Shown here: piece after piece, positions 16,773 through 25,397 of the stretch
How positions within the stretch are numbered: the first letter of the stretch is position 1
Layout: each line of letters starts with the position of its first letter
From: Caldifarciminota bacterium
GTDB taxonomy: Bacteria; Hydrothermota; Tepidihabitantia; SM23-42
Assembly (NCBI GenBank): GCA_020355325.1
Contig: CP070664.1
Span: 2,445,601 to 2,488,541 of the forward strand
DNA length: 42,941 nt
Direction of reading: 5' to 3'
The notes under the pieces: model-generated
The model's input: the letters and a program-made list of their open reading frames with translations, nothing else
Database searches by the model: none
Told to the model about the DNA's origin: nothing
Program-made: the position numbers and the translations under genes

Positions 16773-18002
16773 CTATCCTTTGTATCTCTCCAATGCTACT
16801 CGTAAAACCTCAACTGCCTTCCGTAAATCTTTTTCCTGTAATACATAGGCAATACGGATTTCATCGACACCTTTTTTGACGGAAGAATAGAAACCGTTTG
16901 CTGGTGCGAGCATTACCGTTTTGTTGTTATGATTGAAATCTGTCAAAAGCCACTGGCAGAAGGTATCGGCATTGGCTACGGGTAATCTCAAAACCGTATA
17001 GAAAGCACCTTCTGGTTTATGACCATAAACCCCGGATATACCTGCCAGCAGCTCAAAAAGCACATTCCGACGATGTTGGTACTCATCGATCATCGGTTTA
17101 ATATATTTATCGATATTCGTGTAAGCAGCTACTGCACCGACCTGCTCCAGGGTCGGTGGACACAACCGTGCCTGACCGAATTTCAATACCGTCTCCATGA
17201 TTTTTTTGTTACGACTGATGATACTGCCAACCCGCGCGCCACATGCGGAAAATCGTTTAGAGATTGAATCCATGACGATTATGCGGTCTTCAATATCGGG
17301 CAGAGAGAGAGCGCTTATCTGGCGTTTTCCATCATAGACAAATTCGCGATACACCTCATCAGAGAGTAGAAAGAGATTATATTTTTTACAGAGCTTGTGG
17401 ATAATAAACATTTCTTCTTCAGTGAGGACAGTTCCGGTTGGGTTATTCGGTGTATTAATGAGAATCGCCTTAGTATGAGAAGTAATCTTTTTCTCAATCG
17501 CATTGATGGAGGGAAGATGAAAGCCATCCTCAACCTTCGTGGTAATGGGTACGAGCTTTACCTGAGACATGATAGCAAATCCATTATAATTCGTATAAAA
17601 GGGCTCGAAGACGATGATCTCATCACCCGGGTCACTCACCGACATCATCGCGAAGATAATGGCCTCGCTGCCACCAGTCGTTATCCATACATTATCTAAA
17701 TCAATGTTAAATCCAAGATTTCTGTGGTACTTCACAACCGCTAATCTGAGATCAAGAAGTCCACCCGAGGGACCGTAGCGCAACACCTTTTCACGATAGT
17801 GTACAATCGCCTCAAAGATCTCTACCGGCGTTTCTATATCCGGCTGTCCTATGTTGAGGTGTAAAACCTCCACTCCCCTTTTTTTTGCTTCATCAGCGAA
17901 CGAAGCCAACTTCCGAATCGGCGAATAGGGCATGTCGTCTGCTCGTCTCGAGAGCTGTACACCTTTCTGACCTCGCTTGCCTGAAGCCTTCATTTTCCTC
18001 AT
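16773..18002 (-). CDS. Class I/II PLP-dependent aminotransferase (AspC-like)
   Basis: 409 residues of fold-type I aminotransferase. HLNIGQPDIETP lies near the start, NTPNNPTGTVL (cofactor-pyridine contact) in the middle, the PLP lysine in MDSISKRFSACGARVG and the substrate-carboxylate arginine in DEIRIAYV. It resembles aspartate/aromatic aminotransferases of the Ib group. It is the first gene of the minus-strand operon down to the deacetylase. ATG at 18002 lies 5 nt from a TATAAT box, so the mRNA is probably leaderless; an in-frame TTG sits one codon upstream. It diverges from pepA with overlapping regulatory space. Substrate range is inferred. Confidence 0.9.
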   Translation of the reverse strand: MRKMKASGKRGQKGVQLSRRADDMPYSPIRKLASFADEAKKRGVEVLHLNIGQPDIETPVEIFEAIVHYREKVLRYGPSGGLLDLRLAVVKYHRNLGFNIDLDNVWITTGGSEAIIFAMMSVSDPGDEIIVFEPFYTNYNGFAIMSQVKLVPITTKVEDGFHLPSINAIEKKITSHTKAILINTPNNPTGTVLTEEEMFIIHKLCKKYNLFLLSDEVYREFVYDGKRQISALSLPDIEDRIIVMDSISKRFSACGARVGSIISRNKKIMETVLKFGQARLCPPTLEQVGAVAAYTNIDKYIKPMIDEYQHRRNVLFELLAGISGVYGHKPEGAFYTVLRLPVANADTFCQWLLTDFNHNNKTVMLAPANGFYSSVKKGVDEIRIAYVLQEKDLRKAVEVLRVALERYKG

Positions 18003-18007
18003 CAAAA

Positions 18008-18035
18008 ATTATATCTATCTGACTATAAAAGTCAA
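18008..18035 (-). promoter_or_regulatory. Sigma-70-type promoter of the aminotransferase operon
   Basis: On the minus strand: TTGACT (18035-18030), a 16-bp spacer and TATAAT (18013-18008), then 5 nt to the ATG at 18002. Predicted leaderless start. Confidence 0.75.
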
Positions 18036-18070
18036 CTATAACGACCGCTTTGTCTGTAATGACAACGAGA

Positions 18071-18098
18071 TTGACTTTCGGTACGTTTGGGGTATACT
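18071..18098 (+). promoter_or_regulatory. Sigma-70-type promoter of the aminopeptidase gene
   Basis: TTGACT at 18071-18076, a 16-bp spacer and TATACT at 18093-18098, then 5 nt to the ATG at 18104. This is a divergent partner of the aminotransferase promoter and is also predicted to be leaderless. Confidence 0.75.
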
Positions 18099-18103
18099 AA
18101 GCC

Positions 18104-19600
18104 ATGAAGATAAACGTGCTTAACCAATCAATTACCGATTTCGACGGCGATCTTGCCATTGTCAACTTGTTTGAAGGAGTAAAGACTCCAGGTGGAGCAA
18201 CGGGCGCGGTTGATAGAGCACTCGGAGGTATGCTTTCGCAACTTATAAAAGATGGCGAGATAACTGGCAAGCTCGGTGAAATTGTGACGGTCCATACATT
18301 TGACAAAATACATCCTGACAGAGTCATGGTCGTTGGCCTCGGTAAATCAGACAACTTTGGACTCGAGGCAATTCGTCAGGCAGCTGGCGAGGCAGCAAAA
18401 AAGGCCAGAAAAACAAAGGCGAAAAAAGTGGGATCGATTATTCATGGTGCAGGCATTGGTGGCGTCGAACCCGCTATGGCAGCACAGGCATTGGTAGAAG
18501 GCACAGTACTCGCCCTCTATGAATTTCAGGAATATAAGAAATCCGAAGATGGCAAAATATTAGAATTTTTTCTCGTGGAAACAGACAAAGCAAAGATAAA
18601 GAACGTGCAGCGAGGGAGCGAACAGGGAGCAATACTTGCACAATCTCAGAATACTGCACGCGACTTAATCAATGAACCTGCGAACATTCTCACACCAAAG
18701 ATCCTGTCGCAAAGGATCAAGAAAATTCTAAAACAGACTGGACTGGCTGAGCACATTGAATACCATTACCTCGATAAAACAGAACTTAAAAAGATAGGTG
18801 CGGGTGCTTTACTCGCAGTAGCCCAAGGAAGTACGAACGAACCACAATTTATTATTCTGAGACTCAAAAACCCAGGGAAACCGCTCATAGCTCTCATTGG
18901 GAAAACCGTCACCTTTGATTCGGGTGGAATATCATTAAAACCATCTACTAAGATGGAATTAATGAAGGCAGATATGGCAGGAGGTGCAGTAGTATTAGGC
19001 ACCCTCTTGGCACTCGCGAAGGCGCAATCCAAGGCAAACATAATGGTTATCATCCCTGCTGTCGAGAACCTTCCATCAGGCACAGCAGCGAGGCCCGGAG
19101 ACGTTGTAAAGGCAATGAATGGTATGACGATTGAAATCATCTCAACCGATGCTGAGGGAAGACTGACTCTGGCTGACGCGATCTGCTACGCCGAACGGGC
19201 AAAGGCAAAGGTAATCATCGATATTGCAACCTTGACGGGTGGCTGTGTTGTTGCGCTCGGAGACATCACCGCGGCAGTCATGGGAAATGACCAAAGGCTC
19301 ATTGATACGGCACTCGATGTCTCAAAACATACGGGTGAACGGCTCTGGCAATTGCCATTGTTTGATGAATATAAAGAACAGATAAAGAGTGACATAGCAG
19401 ATCTGAAAAATTCTGGAGGAAGAAAGGCATCGACAATCACCGCGGGGATATTCCTTCAGTCCTTTGTCGATAAAGCCAAGTGGATGCATATCGATGTCGC
19501 TGGCAAAGAGATTACCGATACAGAAAAATTTTACAGACTCAAGGGCGGCACAGCATTTGGTGTGCGCACCCTCTTCGAACTTGTGCAGAGGCTGAGCTAA
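18104..19600 (+). CDS. pepA: Leucyl aminopeptidase (M17, PepA)
   Basis: 498 residues, the usual M17 length. The N-terminal macro-like domain runs to about 165 and the catalytic domain from about 185. Metal and catalytic motifs are present: KTVTFDSGGISLKP, MKADMAGGA and STDAEGRLTLAD (normally NTDAEGRL). The family's lysine before TFDSGG is kept (IGK). It cleaves N-terminal residues from peptides as a two-metal hexamer in the cytoplasm. The gene appears monocistronic: a 97-bp gap with its own promoter separates it from the kinase gene. No terminator hairpin is visible. Confidence 0.94.
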   Translation: MKINVLNQSITDFDGDLAIVNLFEGVKTPGGATGAVDRALGGMLSQLIKDGEITGKLGEIVTVHTFDKIHPDRVMVVGLGKSDNFGLEAIRQAAGEAAKKARKTKAKKVGSIIHGAGIGGVEPAMAAQALVEGTVLALYEFQEYKKSEDGKILEFFLVETDKAKIKNVQRGSEQGAILAQSQNTARDLINEPANILTPKILSQRIKKILKQTGLAEHIEYHYLDKTELKKIGAGALLAVAQGSTNEPQFIILRLKNPGKPLIALIGKTVTFDSGGISLKPSTKMELMKADMAGGAVVLGTLLALAKAQSKANIMVIIPAVENLPSGTAARPGDVVKAMNGMTIEIISTDAEGRLTLADAICYAERAKAKVIIDIATLTGGCVVALGDITAAVMGNDQRLIDTALDVSKHTGERLWQLPLFDEYKEQIKSDIADLKNSGGRKASTITAGIFLQSFVDKAKWMHIDVAGKEITDTEKFYRLKGGTAFGVRTLFELVQRLS

Positions 19601-19661
19601 ACACTCTTTTCTTATTATTTTGCCAACCGATGTAGTGGTCAAAGAGTCATCAGCACAATTA

Positions 19662-19689
19662 TTGACAAAAACTTAAATGACATTACAAT
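19662..19689 (+). promoter_or_regulatory. Sigma-70-type promoter of the two-component operon
   Basis: TTGACA at 19662-19667, a 16-bp spacer and TACAAT at 19684-19689, then 8 nt to the ATG at 19698. No Shine-Dalgarno sequence is present; another probable leaderless start. Confidence 0.7.
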
Positions 19690-19697
19690 AGCATTAT

Positions 19698-21908
19698 ATG
19701 GCACAAAAACTCTCGGAAATCGTTATTTGTGACAACTGTGGACATAAGAATACAAAAACGAGTACACATTGTATAAATTGTGGTAAACAATTATATCCTG
19801 ATTACTACAAAGGGTTATGGTTCAGAAATATCATCATTACGCTCGTTCTCTTTTTACTGCCATTTATTATTCTCTTCTACATCATAAATTCTGAAGTTAC
19901 CATCCACTTTGAGAATCAGGTGAAACAGGGACTCAATTATTCTGTCGATGTTAATGCACAGGCAACACAATCTTTCCTCGATGAACGAAAAAGAGATCTA
20001 TTATCGATTTCTAAATTAGATATTGTGAATCTCGATGAGGTTCACACGAAGGCAGGTTTTTTTAAAAGAATCGTCGAAGAAAAACCCTGGTTTGATTTTA
20101 TCGCGGTTGCATCACCGAATGGCAACATCGTCTTTGCCACCAATAACATTAAGGAATCTGTCAAAGATCGCAACTATTTCCAAAAGTCCTTGAAGGGTAA
20201 ATTCTATAATAGCGGCATCTTCTATTCACATGTCCTCGATACAACTGCAATGATACTATCATCTCCTCTCTATAATCAGTATGACAATATTATCGGTGTC
20301 ATCCTCGCCTCAATTTCTCTTAAAACATTTTATGACTTACTACTTGACCTGCGTATCGGTAAAACGAGTGAAATTTTTCTTGTGAATGATAAAGGTATTT
20401 TTCTTTCACCATCCCGACTCGGTGGCAAGGTATTAGAAGAATACGGGCACTATGCAGACGACCCCAATCCTCATACTGGCGCGGGTGGTATTCTCATCCA
20501 TCGTGACTATCGTGGCGAAAAGGTTATTTGCGCCTACAGAAAATTTGGTGAGTTTCAAGGCTATCTTGTTTCAGAAATGGACATGAACGAGGCACTTGCT
20601 CCGGCACACAAACTCAAAAATGTAATGTTCTATATTTTCCTCATCTTCGGTTGTGTTCTGCTCGCTTCTTCGATTTTTTTCTCGAGGCAGATCACCGCGC
20701 TCCTCAAAAATCTTACCGGTACCTTAAAATCGGCGCTCGATGACATACGCCGCAAAAAAGATACTATCGATACGATTAATGTGGAGTTACGAAAACGTTT
20801 GCGCGACTGTGAATCACTGAGTAAACAACTCCGCGTATCTGAAGAATACATACGAAATATTATCAATAGTATTTCAAGCGGACTCGTTGCGTTTGACAGT
20901 GAATTTAGAATAACATACTGCAATGATTTTGTCAGTAACTTTTCCGGTGAAGAAGAGGTAAAAATGTATGACAATCTCTATAAGACATTTCCTGTTTTAC
21001 AAGATAAAGAAATTAAAAATCGTGTCGATAACATCTTTTTAGACAAAAAATCTTTCCGAATCAGGAAGATCCCGGTCACCCTCAATGGCAACAACGTCAT
21101 TCTAAGTATTGCTGGTTTCCCCATTAAAGGCATTCACGATATCACCGGAGCAACACTCTTAATAAGTGATATAACCGAACAGGAACAAATGCATGTTCAG
21201 ATGGCAGATTATGAAAAACTCTCTGCCTTGAGTCAACTGGCATTAGGAGCTGCCCATGAGATAAATAATCCACTCTTGGGAATCACCTCATACATCGAGC
21301 TTCTCCTCGAAGATGAGAAGGACGTCGAAAAGAAGGCCAGGGCAAAAGAAGTTCTCGACAGTGCATATAGAATTTCTGAAACGGTTCGGGGACTCCTCAA
21401 TTATGCACGGCCAACGCCTCCGAAGTTTACAAAGATTAGTCTCAATAAATTAATCTCAGAAACACTCTCATTTCTGCAGCATCAGCCACTCTTCAGGAAA
21501 ATTAAAATCCGCAAACTGCTCTCTGATGCAGTACCCCAGATTACCGCTGATGCAAATCAAATAAGACAGGTTCTCATTAATATCGTTATCAATGCGGCAC
21601 AAGCAATGTCTAACGGAGGAACGCTGACAGTAATAACCGATAAAGTGAAGTTTGAAGAGTTTGTGGAAATAAAGATTGGCGATACAGGTATCGGCATTTC
21701 CGAGGAGAATCTTAAAAAGGTTTTTGATCCATTCTTCACGACCAAAAAAGGTGAGGGAACCGGCCTCGGGCTCAGCATCAGTTATAGCTACATAAAGAAT
21801 CACAACGGCGAGATTGCAATTGCGAGTGAACCGAATAAAGGAACCGAGGTGCTGATACTATTACCAATCAGACAGAGCGGCAAGATTCAGTCCGAGGTTA
21901 TTGAATAA
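19698..21908 (+). CDS. Membrane sensor histidine kinase (NtrB-type) with N-terminal zinc ribbon
   Basis: 736 residues. In order: a zinc ribbon (CDNCGHKN...CINCGKQL, about 10-31), a membrane helix (about 38-62), an extracytoplasmic dCache-like sensor domain (about 75-290; FDFIAVASPNGNIVFAT is typical), a second helix (about 305-325), a coiled coil, a PAS domain (about 390-500), HisKA with phospho-accepting H520 in AAHEINNPLLG, and HATPase (GDTGIGISEENL, GEGTGLGLS). It should phosphorylate the NtrC-type regulator whose start codon overlaps its stop (TAATG). The ligand of the outer domain is unknown. Its output is probably the sigma-54 promoter of the glutamate dehydrogenase gene, an inference from position. 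Confidence 0.9.
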   Translation: MAQKLSEIVICDNCGHKNTKTSTHCINCGKQLYPDYYKGLWFRNIIITLVLFLLPFIILFYIINSEVTIHFENQVKQGLNYSVDVNAQATQSFLDERKRDLLSISKLDIVNLDEVHTKAGFFKRIVEEKPWFDFIAVASPNGNIVFATNNIKESVKDRNYFQKSLKGKFYNSGIFYSHVLDTTAMILSSPLYNQYDNIIGVILASISLKTFYDLLLDLRIGKTSEIFLVNDKGIFLSPSRLGGKVLEEYGHYADDPNPHTGAGGILIHRDYRGEKVICAYRKFGEFQGYLVSEMDMNEALAPAHKLKNVMFYIFLIFGCVLLASSIFFSRQITALLKNLTGTLKSALDDIRRKKDTIDTINVELRKRLRDCESLSKQLRVSEEYIRNIINSISSGLVAFDSEFRITYCNDFVSNFSGEEEVKMYDNLYKTFPVLQDKEIKNRVDNIFLDKKSFRIRKIPVTLNGNNVILSIAGFPIKGIHDITGATLLISDITEQEQMHVQMADYEKLSALSQLALGAAHEINNPLLGITSYIELLLEDEKDVEKKARAKEVLDSAYRISETVRGLLNYARPTPPKFTKISLNKLISETLSFLQHQPLFRKIKIRKLLSDAVPQITADANQIRQVLINIVINAAQAMSNGGTLTVITDKVKFEEFVEIKIGDTGIGISEENLKKVFDPFFTTKKGEGTGLGLSISYSYIKNHNGEIAIASEPNKGTEVLILLPIRQSGKIQSEVIE

Positions 21909-23272
21909 TGGCCGAGTCTATTTTGATTATCGACGACGAAGTACTCACCCTGAATAATCTTAAGCGAGCCCTTGAAAAAGAGGGCTACGAAATACTTCTC
22001 GCCGATTCTGGTGAAACCGGTCTCGAAGTCTTCAAAAAACACCGTCCTAATCTCGTGCTCGTTGATTTAATGCTGCCTGGAATTGATGGCACAGAAGTTC
22101 TCAAACAGATAAAAGAGATCGATGCAAACACGGCAGTCATCATGATCACCGCCTATGAAATACTCGAAAAGGCAGTGCAGTCAATGAAATTAGGTGCCTA
22201 TGATTATCTGCTCAAGCCGTTTAAAATCAGTGAACTAAAGGCAGGCGTTGCACACGCCCTCGAGCTTCAGTCGCTGCGCGTGCGTTTCTCTGAAACAGTC
22301 GAGACTGAAAAGGGAAAATACTATTTCGATAAAATAGTTGCAAAGAATAAAAAGATGATCGATGTATTAGAAACTGCCCGTAAAGTTGCGTCGTTGGAAA
22401 AAACGACGGTTCTCATCAAGGGTGAGAGCGGTGTGGGCAAAGAGCTCATAGCCCGAGCAATTCACTACAATAGCCCACGTGCCGATAAGCAATTTATAGA
22501 AATCAACTGTGCGGCAATTCCTGAAAATCTTTTAGAGAGCGAACTTTTCGGATACGAAGCTGGCGCGTTCACCGATGCTCGACGTCGAAAAATTGGATTA
22601 TTTGAAAAGGCTGACCATGGCACAATATTTTTGGACGAAATAGCTGATATGTCATTGCCGCTCCAATCGAAAGTGCTTAAAGTCCTCGAGGAACAATCAT
22701 TTACACGCCTCGGTGGTACAAATCCAATCAAGATTGATGTGAGAATTATTACCGCAACCAACAGAGACCTGAAAAAGGCAATCAAGGATGGCGATTTCAG
22801 GGAAGATCTATTCTACCGACTCAACGTTGTACCAATAACGATACCTCCACTGAGAGAACGAAAAGAGGACATTATTTCGCTCGTACTCTCATTTGTACAG
22901 GTGTTCAATCAAGAATTACACAGATCATACAAGGGCATATCCGAAGACGCGGCTAAGGTGCTCATAGAGTACGACTGGCCAGGCAATGTTCGTGAATTGA
23001 GGAATATCATCGAACGAATCATGGCTCTCAATCAAGCAGAGGAAATTCTCCTCGAGCATCTACCTGCAGAAATTAAATCACGAAAAGCCGCGCCCGAAAC
23101 CGAAGTAATAACGGAAATCGTTGAAAAACAAAAATTCCCCAGCCTTGACGAATTAGAGAAAAACTATATCAAAGAGGTCTTAAAATATACGAGAGGAAAC
23201 AAATCCAAGGCTGCAAAAATTTTGGGAATTCATCTCACCTCTCTGTTCAGAAAGTTGAAAACTCTCAAGTAA
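21908..23272 (+). CDS. NtrC-type sigma-54-dependent response regulator
   Basis: 454 residues: a receiver domain (phospho-acceptor D53 in LVDLMLPG, switch T in MITAYE, K in LLKPFK), an AAA+ sigma-54 activation domain (Walker A GESGVGKE, Walker B GTIFLDEI) and a Fis-type HTH at the end (GNKSKAAKILGIHLTSLFRK). The sigma-54-contacting loop reads GAFTDA (219-224) rather than the canonical GAFTGA; this variant probably still functions, but that is not shown here. It is translationally coupled to the kinase gene and lies directly upstream of a sigma-54 promoter and a palindrome, its probable targets. Confidence 0.93.
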   Translation: MAESILIIDDEVLTLNNLKRALEKEGYEILLADSGETGLEVFKKHRPNLVLVDLMLPGIDGTEVLKQIKEIDANTAVIMITAYEILEKAVQSMKLGAYDYLLKPFKISELKAGVAHALELQSLRVRFSETVETEKGKYYFDKIVAKNKKMIDVLETARKVASLEKTTVLIKGESGVGKELIARAIHYNSPRADKQFIEINCAAIPENLLESELFGYEAGAFTDARRRKIGLFEKADHGTIFLDEIADMSLPLQSKVLKVLEEQSFTRLGGTNPIKIDVRIITATNRDLKKAIKDGDFREDLFYRLNVVPITIPPLRERKEDIISLVLSFVQVFNQELHRSYKGISEDAAKVLIEYDWPGNVRELRNIIERIMALNQAEEILLEHLPAEIKSRKAAPETEVITEIVEKQKFPSLDELEKNYIKEVLKYTRGNKSKAAKILGIHLTSLFRKLKTLK

Positions 23273-23299
23273 AACAAAGCACCCTCAAATTACAATAGT

Positions 23300-23328
23300 G
23301 CATTTTGATATAAAATATTGCAAAATGC
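23300..23328. promoter_or_regulatory. Candidate enhancer site for the NtrC-type regulator
   Basis: A perfect 8-bp inverted repeat, GCATTTTG (23300-23307) and CAAAATGC (23321-23328), separated by 13 bp. Its centre is about 60 bp upstream of the -24 element, and it lies between the regulator gene and its likely target. This is the position expected of an upstream activating sequence; the binding protein is inferred. Confidence 0.5.
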
Positions 23329-23370
23329 CATACTTCCCGGAAAAATCCACTGAAATTTCAATATATAAAC

Positions 23371-23388
23371 TTGGCACGAATCTTGCTT
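23371..23388 (+). promoter_or_regulatory. Sigma-54 promoter of glutamate dehydrogenase
   Basis: TTGGCACG, four bases, then TTGCTT matches the -24/-12 consensus (TGGCACG-N4-TTGCW) at every consensus position. Transcription should start near 23397-23400, just ahead of the GGAGGT ribosome-binding site and the ATG at 23415. Confidence 0.85.
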
Positions 23389-23414
23389 CCTCTATTCTAC
23401 AGATGGAGGTCAAC

Positions 23415-24698
23415 ATGGTGAAAATTAATCATACTAAACTTAAAGATAGGAAATACGACCCTTTCATCGAAGCAACGTATCAGTATGAAAGGGCAGCGAG
23501 TAGTCTTGATCTGGAACCATGGATTTATAATCGTCTGAAATATCCAGAGAAGGAGCTGACCGTCCACATGACTATTAGCAGAGACGATGGCAAGGTAGAA
23601 ACATATACAGGTTATCGAGTACAACACTCGACCATACGGGGGCCAGGCAAGGGAGGAATTCGTTATAGCCCTGATGCATCACTCAGTGAATGTAAGGCAT
23701 TGGCAGCCTGGATGACATGGAAGTGTGCAGTCTTAGACCTACCTCTTGGTGGCGCCAAGGGCGCGGTTATTTGCAACCCTCCGGAAATGTCCGAGAGTGA
23801 GCTTGAAAAACTGACAAAGGAGTACACTTATGCTATCAAGGAAATCATTGGACCGCAAAAAGATATTCCCGCACCTGATGTCTGGACCAATGCACAAACC
23901 ATGGCCTGGATATGCGACGCCTACAGTCGATACGTCGGGCACTTTGAACCTGCGGTTGTCACTGGAAAACCACTGGCGATTGGCGGTTCGCAGGGCAGAT
24001 CAGGAGCTACAGGGCTTGGAATGTACTACACCCTGCTTGAAACATCGAAACATCTGGAATACCCACTCGAAGGAAAAAAGGTTACGATTATAGGATACGG
24101 CAATGTCGGTGCATCAATTGCCCGCCTGCTCTATGACTATGGGTGTAAGATAATAGCCATCACCGACATTTACGGTGGTATCTTCAACAAGAACGGCATC
24201 AAGATACCAGAACTCGATGCGTACGTATCAAAAACGAAGACCGTCAAAGGGTTTAAGAACTTTGATTCGATCACGAACGATGAAGTGATCGATCTCAAGT
24301 GTAATATTCTCCTGCCCTGTGCAGTCGAGGGAATGATCCATAGCAAGAATGCCAATAACATAAAAGCTAAAATAATTTGTGAAGGAGCCAACGGCCCAAC
24401 GACAACCGAAGCTAATGAAATATTATATAGTAAGGACATTTTCGTCATTCCCGACATTCTCGCCAATGCAGGCGGTGTAACAGTATCGTATCTCGAGTGG
24501 GTACAGGATGTACAGAGGCTCTTCTTTACCGAGGACGAAGTAAAGGATAAGTGCTGGCACATGATGCAGAGGGCCTTCTGGGATGTTGTTCGTACAGCAG
24601 ATAAGCATAAAACAGATATGCGCCACGGTGCGTACATACTGGCAGTGCAGCGTGTCGCCGATTCCGTGCGCATGTTTGGCAAAGTCGGCAGAAATTAA
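23415..24698 (+). CDS. gdhA: Glutamate dehydrogenase (Glu/Leu/Phe/Val dehydrogenase family)
   Basis: 427 residues, the normal hexameric GDH length. The N-terminal domain has the substrate loop RGPGKGGIRYSP and the catalytic lysine segment PLGGAKGAVICNP. The Rossmann domain carries VTIIGYGNVGASIA, and later CEGANGPTT and ILANAGGVTVSYLEW are conserved. It interconverts glutamate with 2-oxoglutarate and ammonium. I chose ATG 23415 because GGAGGT stands 6 nt upstream and because the frame's earlier start (23298) would run through the sigma-54 promoter. Control by the adjacent NtrB/C-type pair is likely. A strong terminator follows. Cofactor preference cannot be read with confidence. Confidence 0.94.
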   Translation: MVKINHTKLKDRKYDPFIEATYQYERAASSLDLEPWIYNRLKYPEKELTVHMTISRDDGKVETYTGYRVQHSTIRGPGKGGIRYSPDASLSECKALAAWMTWKCAVLDLPLGGAKGAVICNPPEMSESELEKLTKEYTYAIKEIIGPQKDIPAPDVWTNAQTMAWICDAYSRYVGHFEPAVVTGKPLAIGGSQGRSGATGLGMYYTLLETSKHLEYPLEGKKVTIIGYGNVGASIARLLYDYGCKIIAITDIYGGIFNKNGIKIPELDAYVSKTKTVKGFKNFDSITNDEVIDLKCNILLPCAVEGMIHSKNANNIKAKIICEGANGPTTTEANEILYSKDIFVIPDILANAGGVTVSYLEWVQDVQRLFFTEDEVKDKCWHMMQRAFWDVVRTADKHKTDMRHGAYILAVQRVADSVRMFGKVGRN

Positions 24699-24713
24699 AA
24701 CACACACTGTAGC

Positions 24714-24745
24714 AAGAGGCTGGGCCCTTCCCAGCCTCTTTTGTT
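24714..24745 (+). terminator. Rho-independent terminator of the GDH gene
   Basis: A perfect 11-bp stem, AAGAGGCTGGG and CCCAGCCTCTT, with a 5-nt loop, followed by TTGTT and more T-rich sequence. Confidence 0.88.
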
Positions 24746-24762
24746 ATTTTCATGCTATGCAA

Positions 24763-24809
24763 CTCTGACATCCATGTGAATCATTAATCTCCATGACATG
24801 TAGTCAGAG
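24763..24809. promoter_or_regulatory. Inverted repeat upstream of the redox operon
   Basis: CTCTGAC (24763-24769) and GTCAGAG (24803-24809) form a perfect 7-bp inverted repeat with CATGT and ACATG words inside. It ends about 40 bp before the -35 box of the redox operon. It could be an operator or a hairpin; no binding protein can be named. Confidence 0.4.
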
Positions 24810-24849
24810 ACTATAGTATTTTGCTATATAGAAATATACAATTTTAATA

Positions 24850-24877
24850 TTGACTGAAGCCCAAAAATAGCTATAAT
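24850..24877 (+). promoter_or_regulatory. Sigma-70-type promoter of the redox operon
   Basis: TTGACT at 24850-24855, a 16-bp spacer and a perfect TATAAT at 24872-24877. Unlike the leaderless promoters nearby, a leader of about 15 nt with AAAGGAGC precedes the ATG at 24900. Confidence 0.75.
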
Positions 24878-24899
24878 AGAGCTGGCAGAAAGGAGCTGC

Positions 24900-25397
24900 A
24901 TGAAAATTAATATTAAAAACGCATCCACAATCATCGATAAATACAGAGGAAAAAAATCAGCATTACTTGCTGTTCTCCAAGACATACAGGAAGAGTATAA
25001 CTGGCTACCTCCCGAAGTACTGACAATGGTGTCCGAAAAATTATGTGTGCCGATGATCGATGTCTATGGTGTTGCCACATTCTACCGCGCCTTCAGCTTA
25101 ACGCCACGCGGCAAACATCTCGTCACCGTGTGTCTCGGCACTGCCTGCCACGTGCGCGGCGCGCCACTCGTGCTTGATCGCGTGCAGGAACAATTAGGTA
25201 TTTCGCCAGGTTGTACGACCAAAGATAATCAGTTCACATTGGAATCGGTTAATTGCCTCGGTGCCTGCGCGTTAGCACCGATTGTAGTCATAGATGGTAA
25301 TTATCATGGCCAGACTACAACAAAAAAAGTTGATGCGATGTTAGCAAAATATAAAAAGAAAAGAAAACCCACGAGAAAATCCAAAAAGAAAAAGTGA
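24900..25397 (+). CDS. NuoE/HydC-like [2Fe-2S] thioredoxin-fold subunit
   Basis: 165 residues. The family's helical N-terminus (about 10-70, ALLAVLQDIQEEYNWLP) precedes a thioredoxin-like [2Fe-2S] domain with all four ligands: CLGTAC and, about 35 residues on, NCLGAC. In complex I, HydABC and related bifurcating enzymes this subunit sits against the NuoF flavin subunit and passes electrons from it. The last 16 residues are a lysine/arginine-rich tail not usual for the family. It opens the redox operon; the next gene overlaps its stop. Its probable partners are the NuoF-GltD fusion and the NuoG-like protein 5-9 kb downstream. Confidence 0.9.
   Translation: MKINIKNASTIIDKYRGKKSALLAVLQDIQEEYNWLPPEVLTMVSEKLCVPMIDVYGVATFYRAFSLTPRGKHLVTVCLGTACHVRGAPLVLDRVQEQLGISPGCTTKDNQFTLESVNCLGACALAPIVVIDGNYHGQTTTKKVDAMLAKYKKKRKPTRKSKKKK

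Noticed and set aside
23298..23414. N-terminal extension of the glutamate dehydrogenase frame
   Set aside because: It covers the palindrome and sigma-54 promoter, shows no family sequence, and a proper ribosome-binding site precedes the ATG at 23415.
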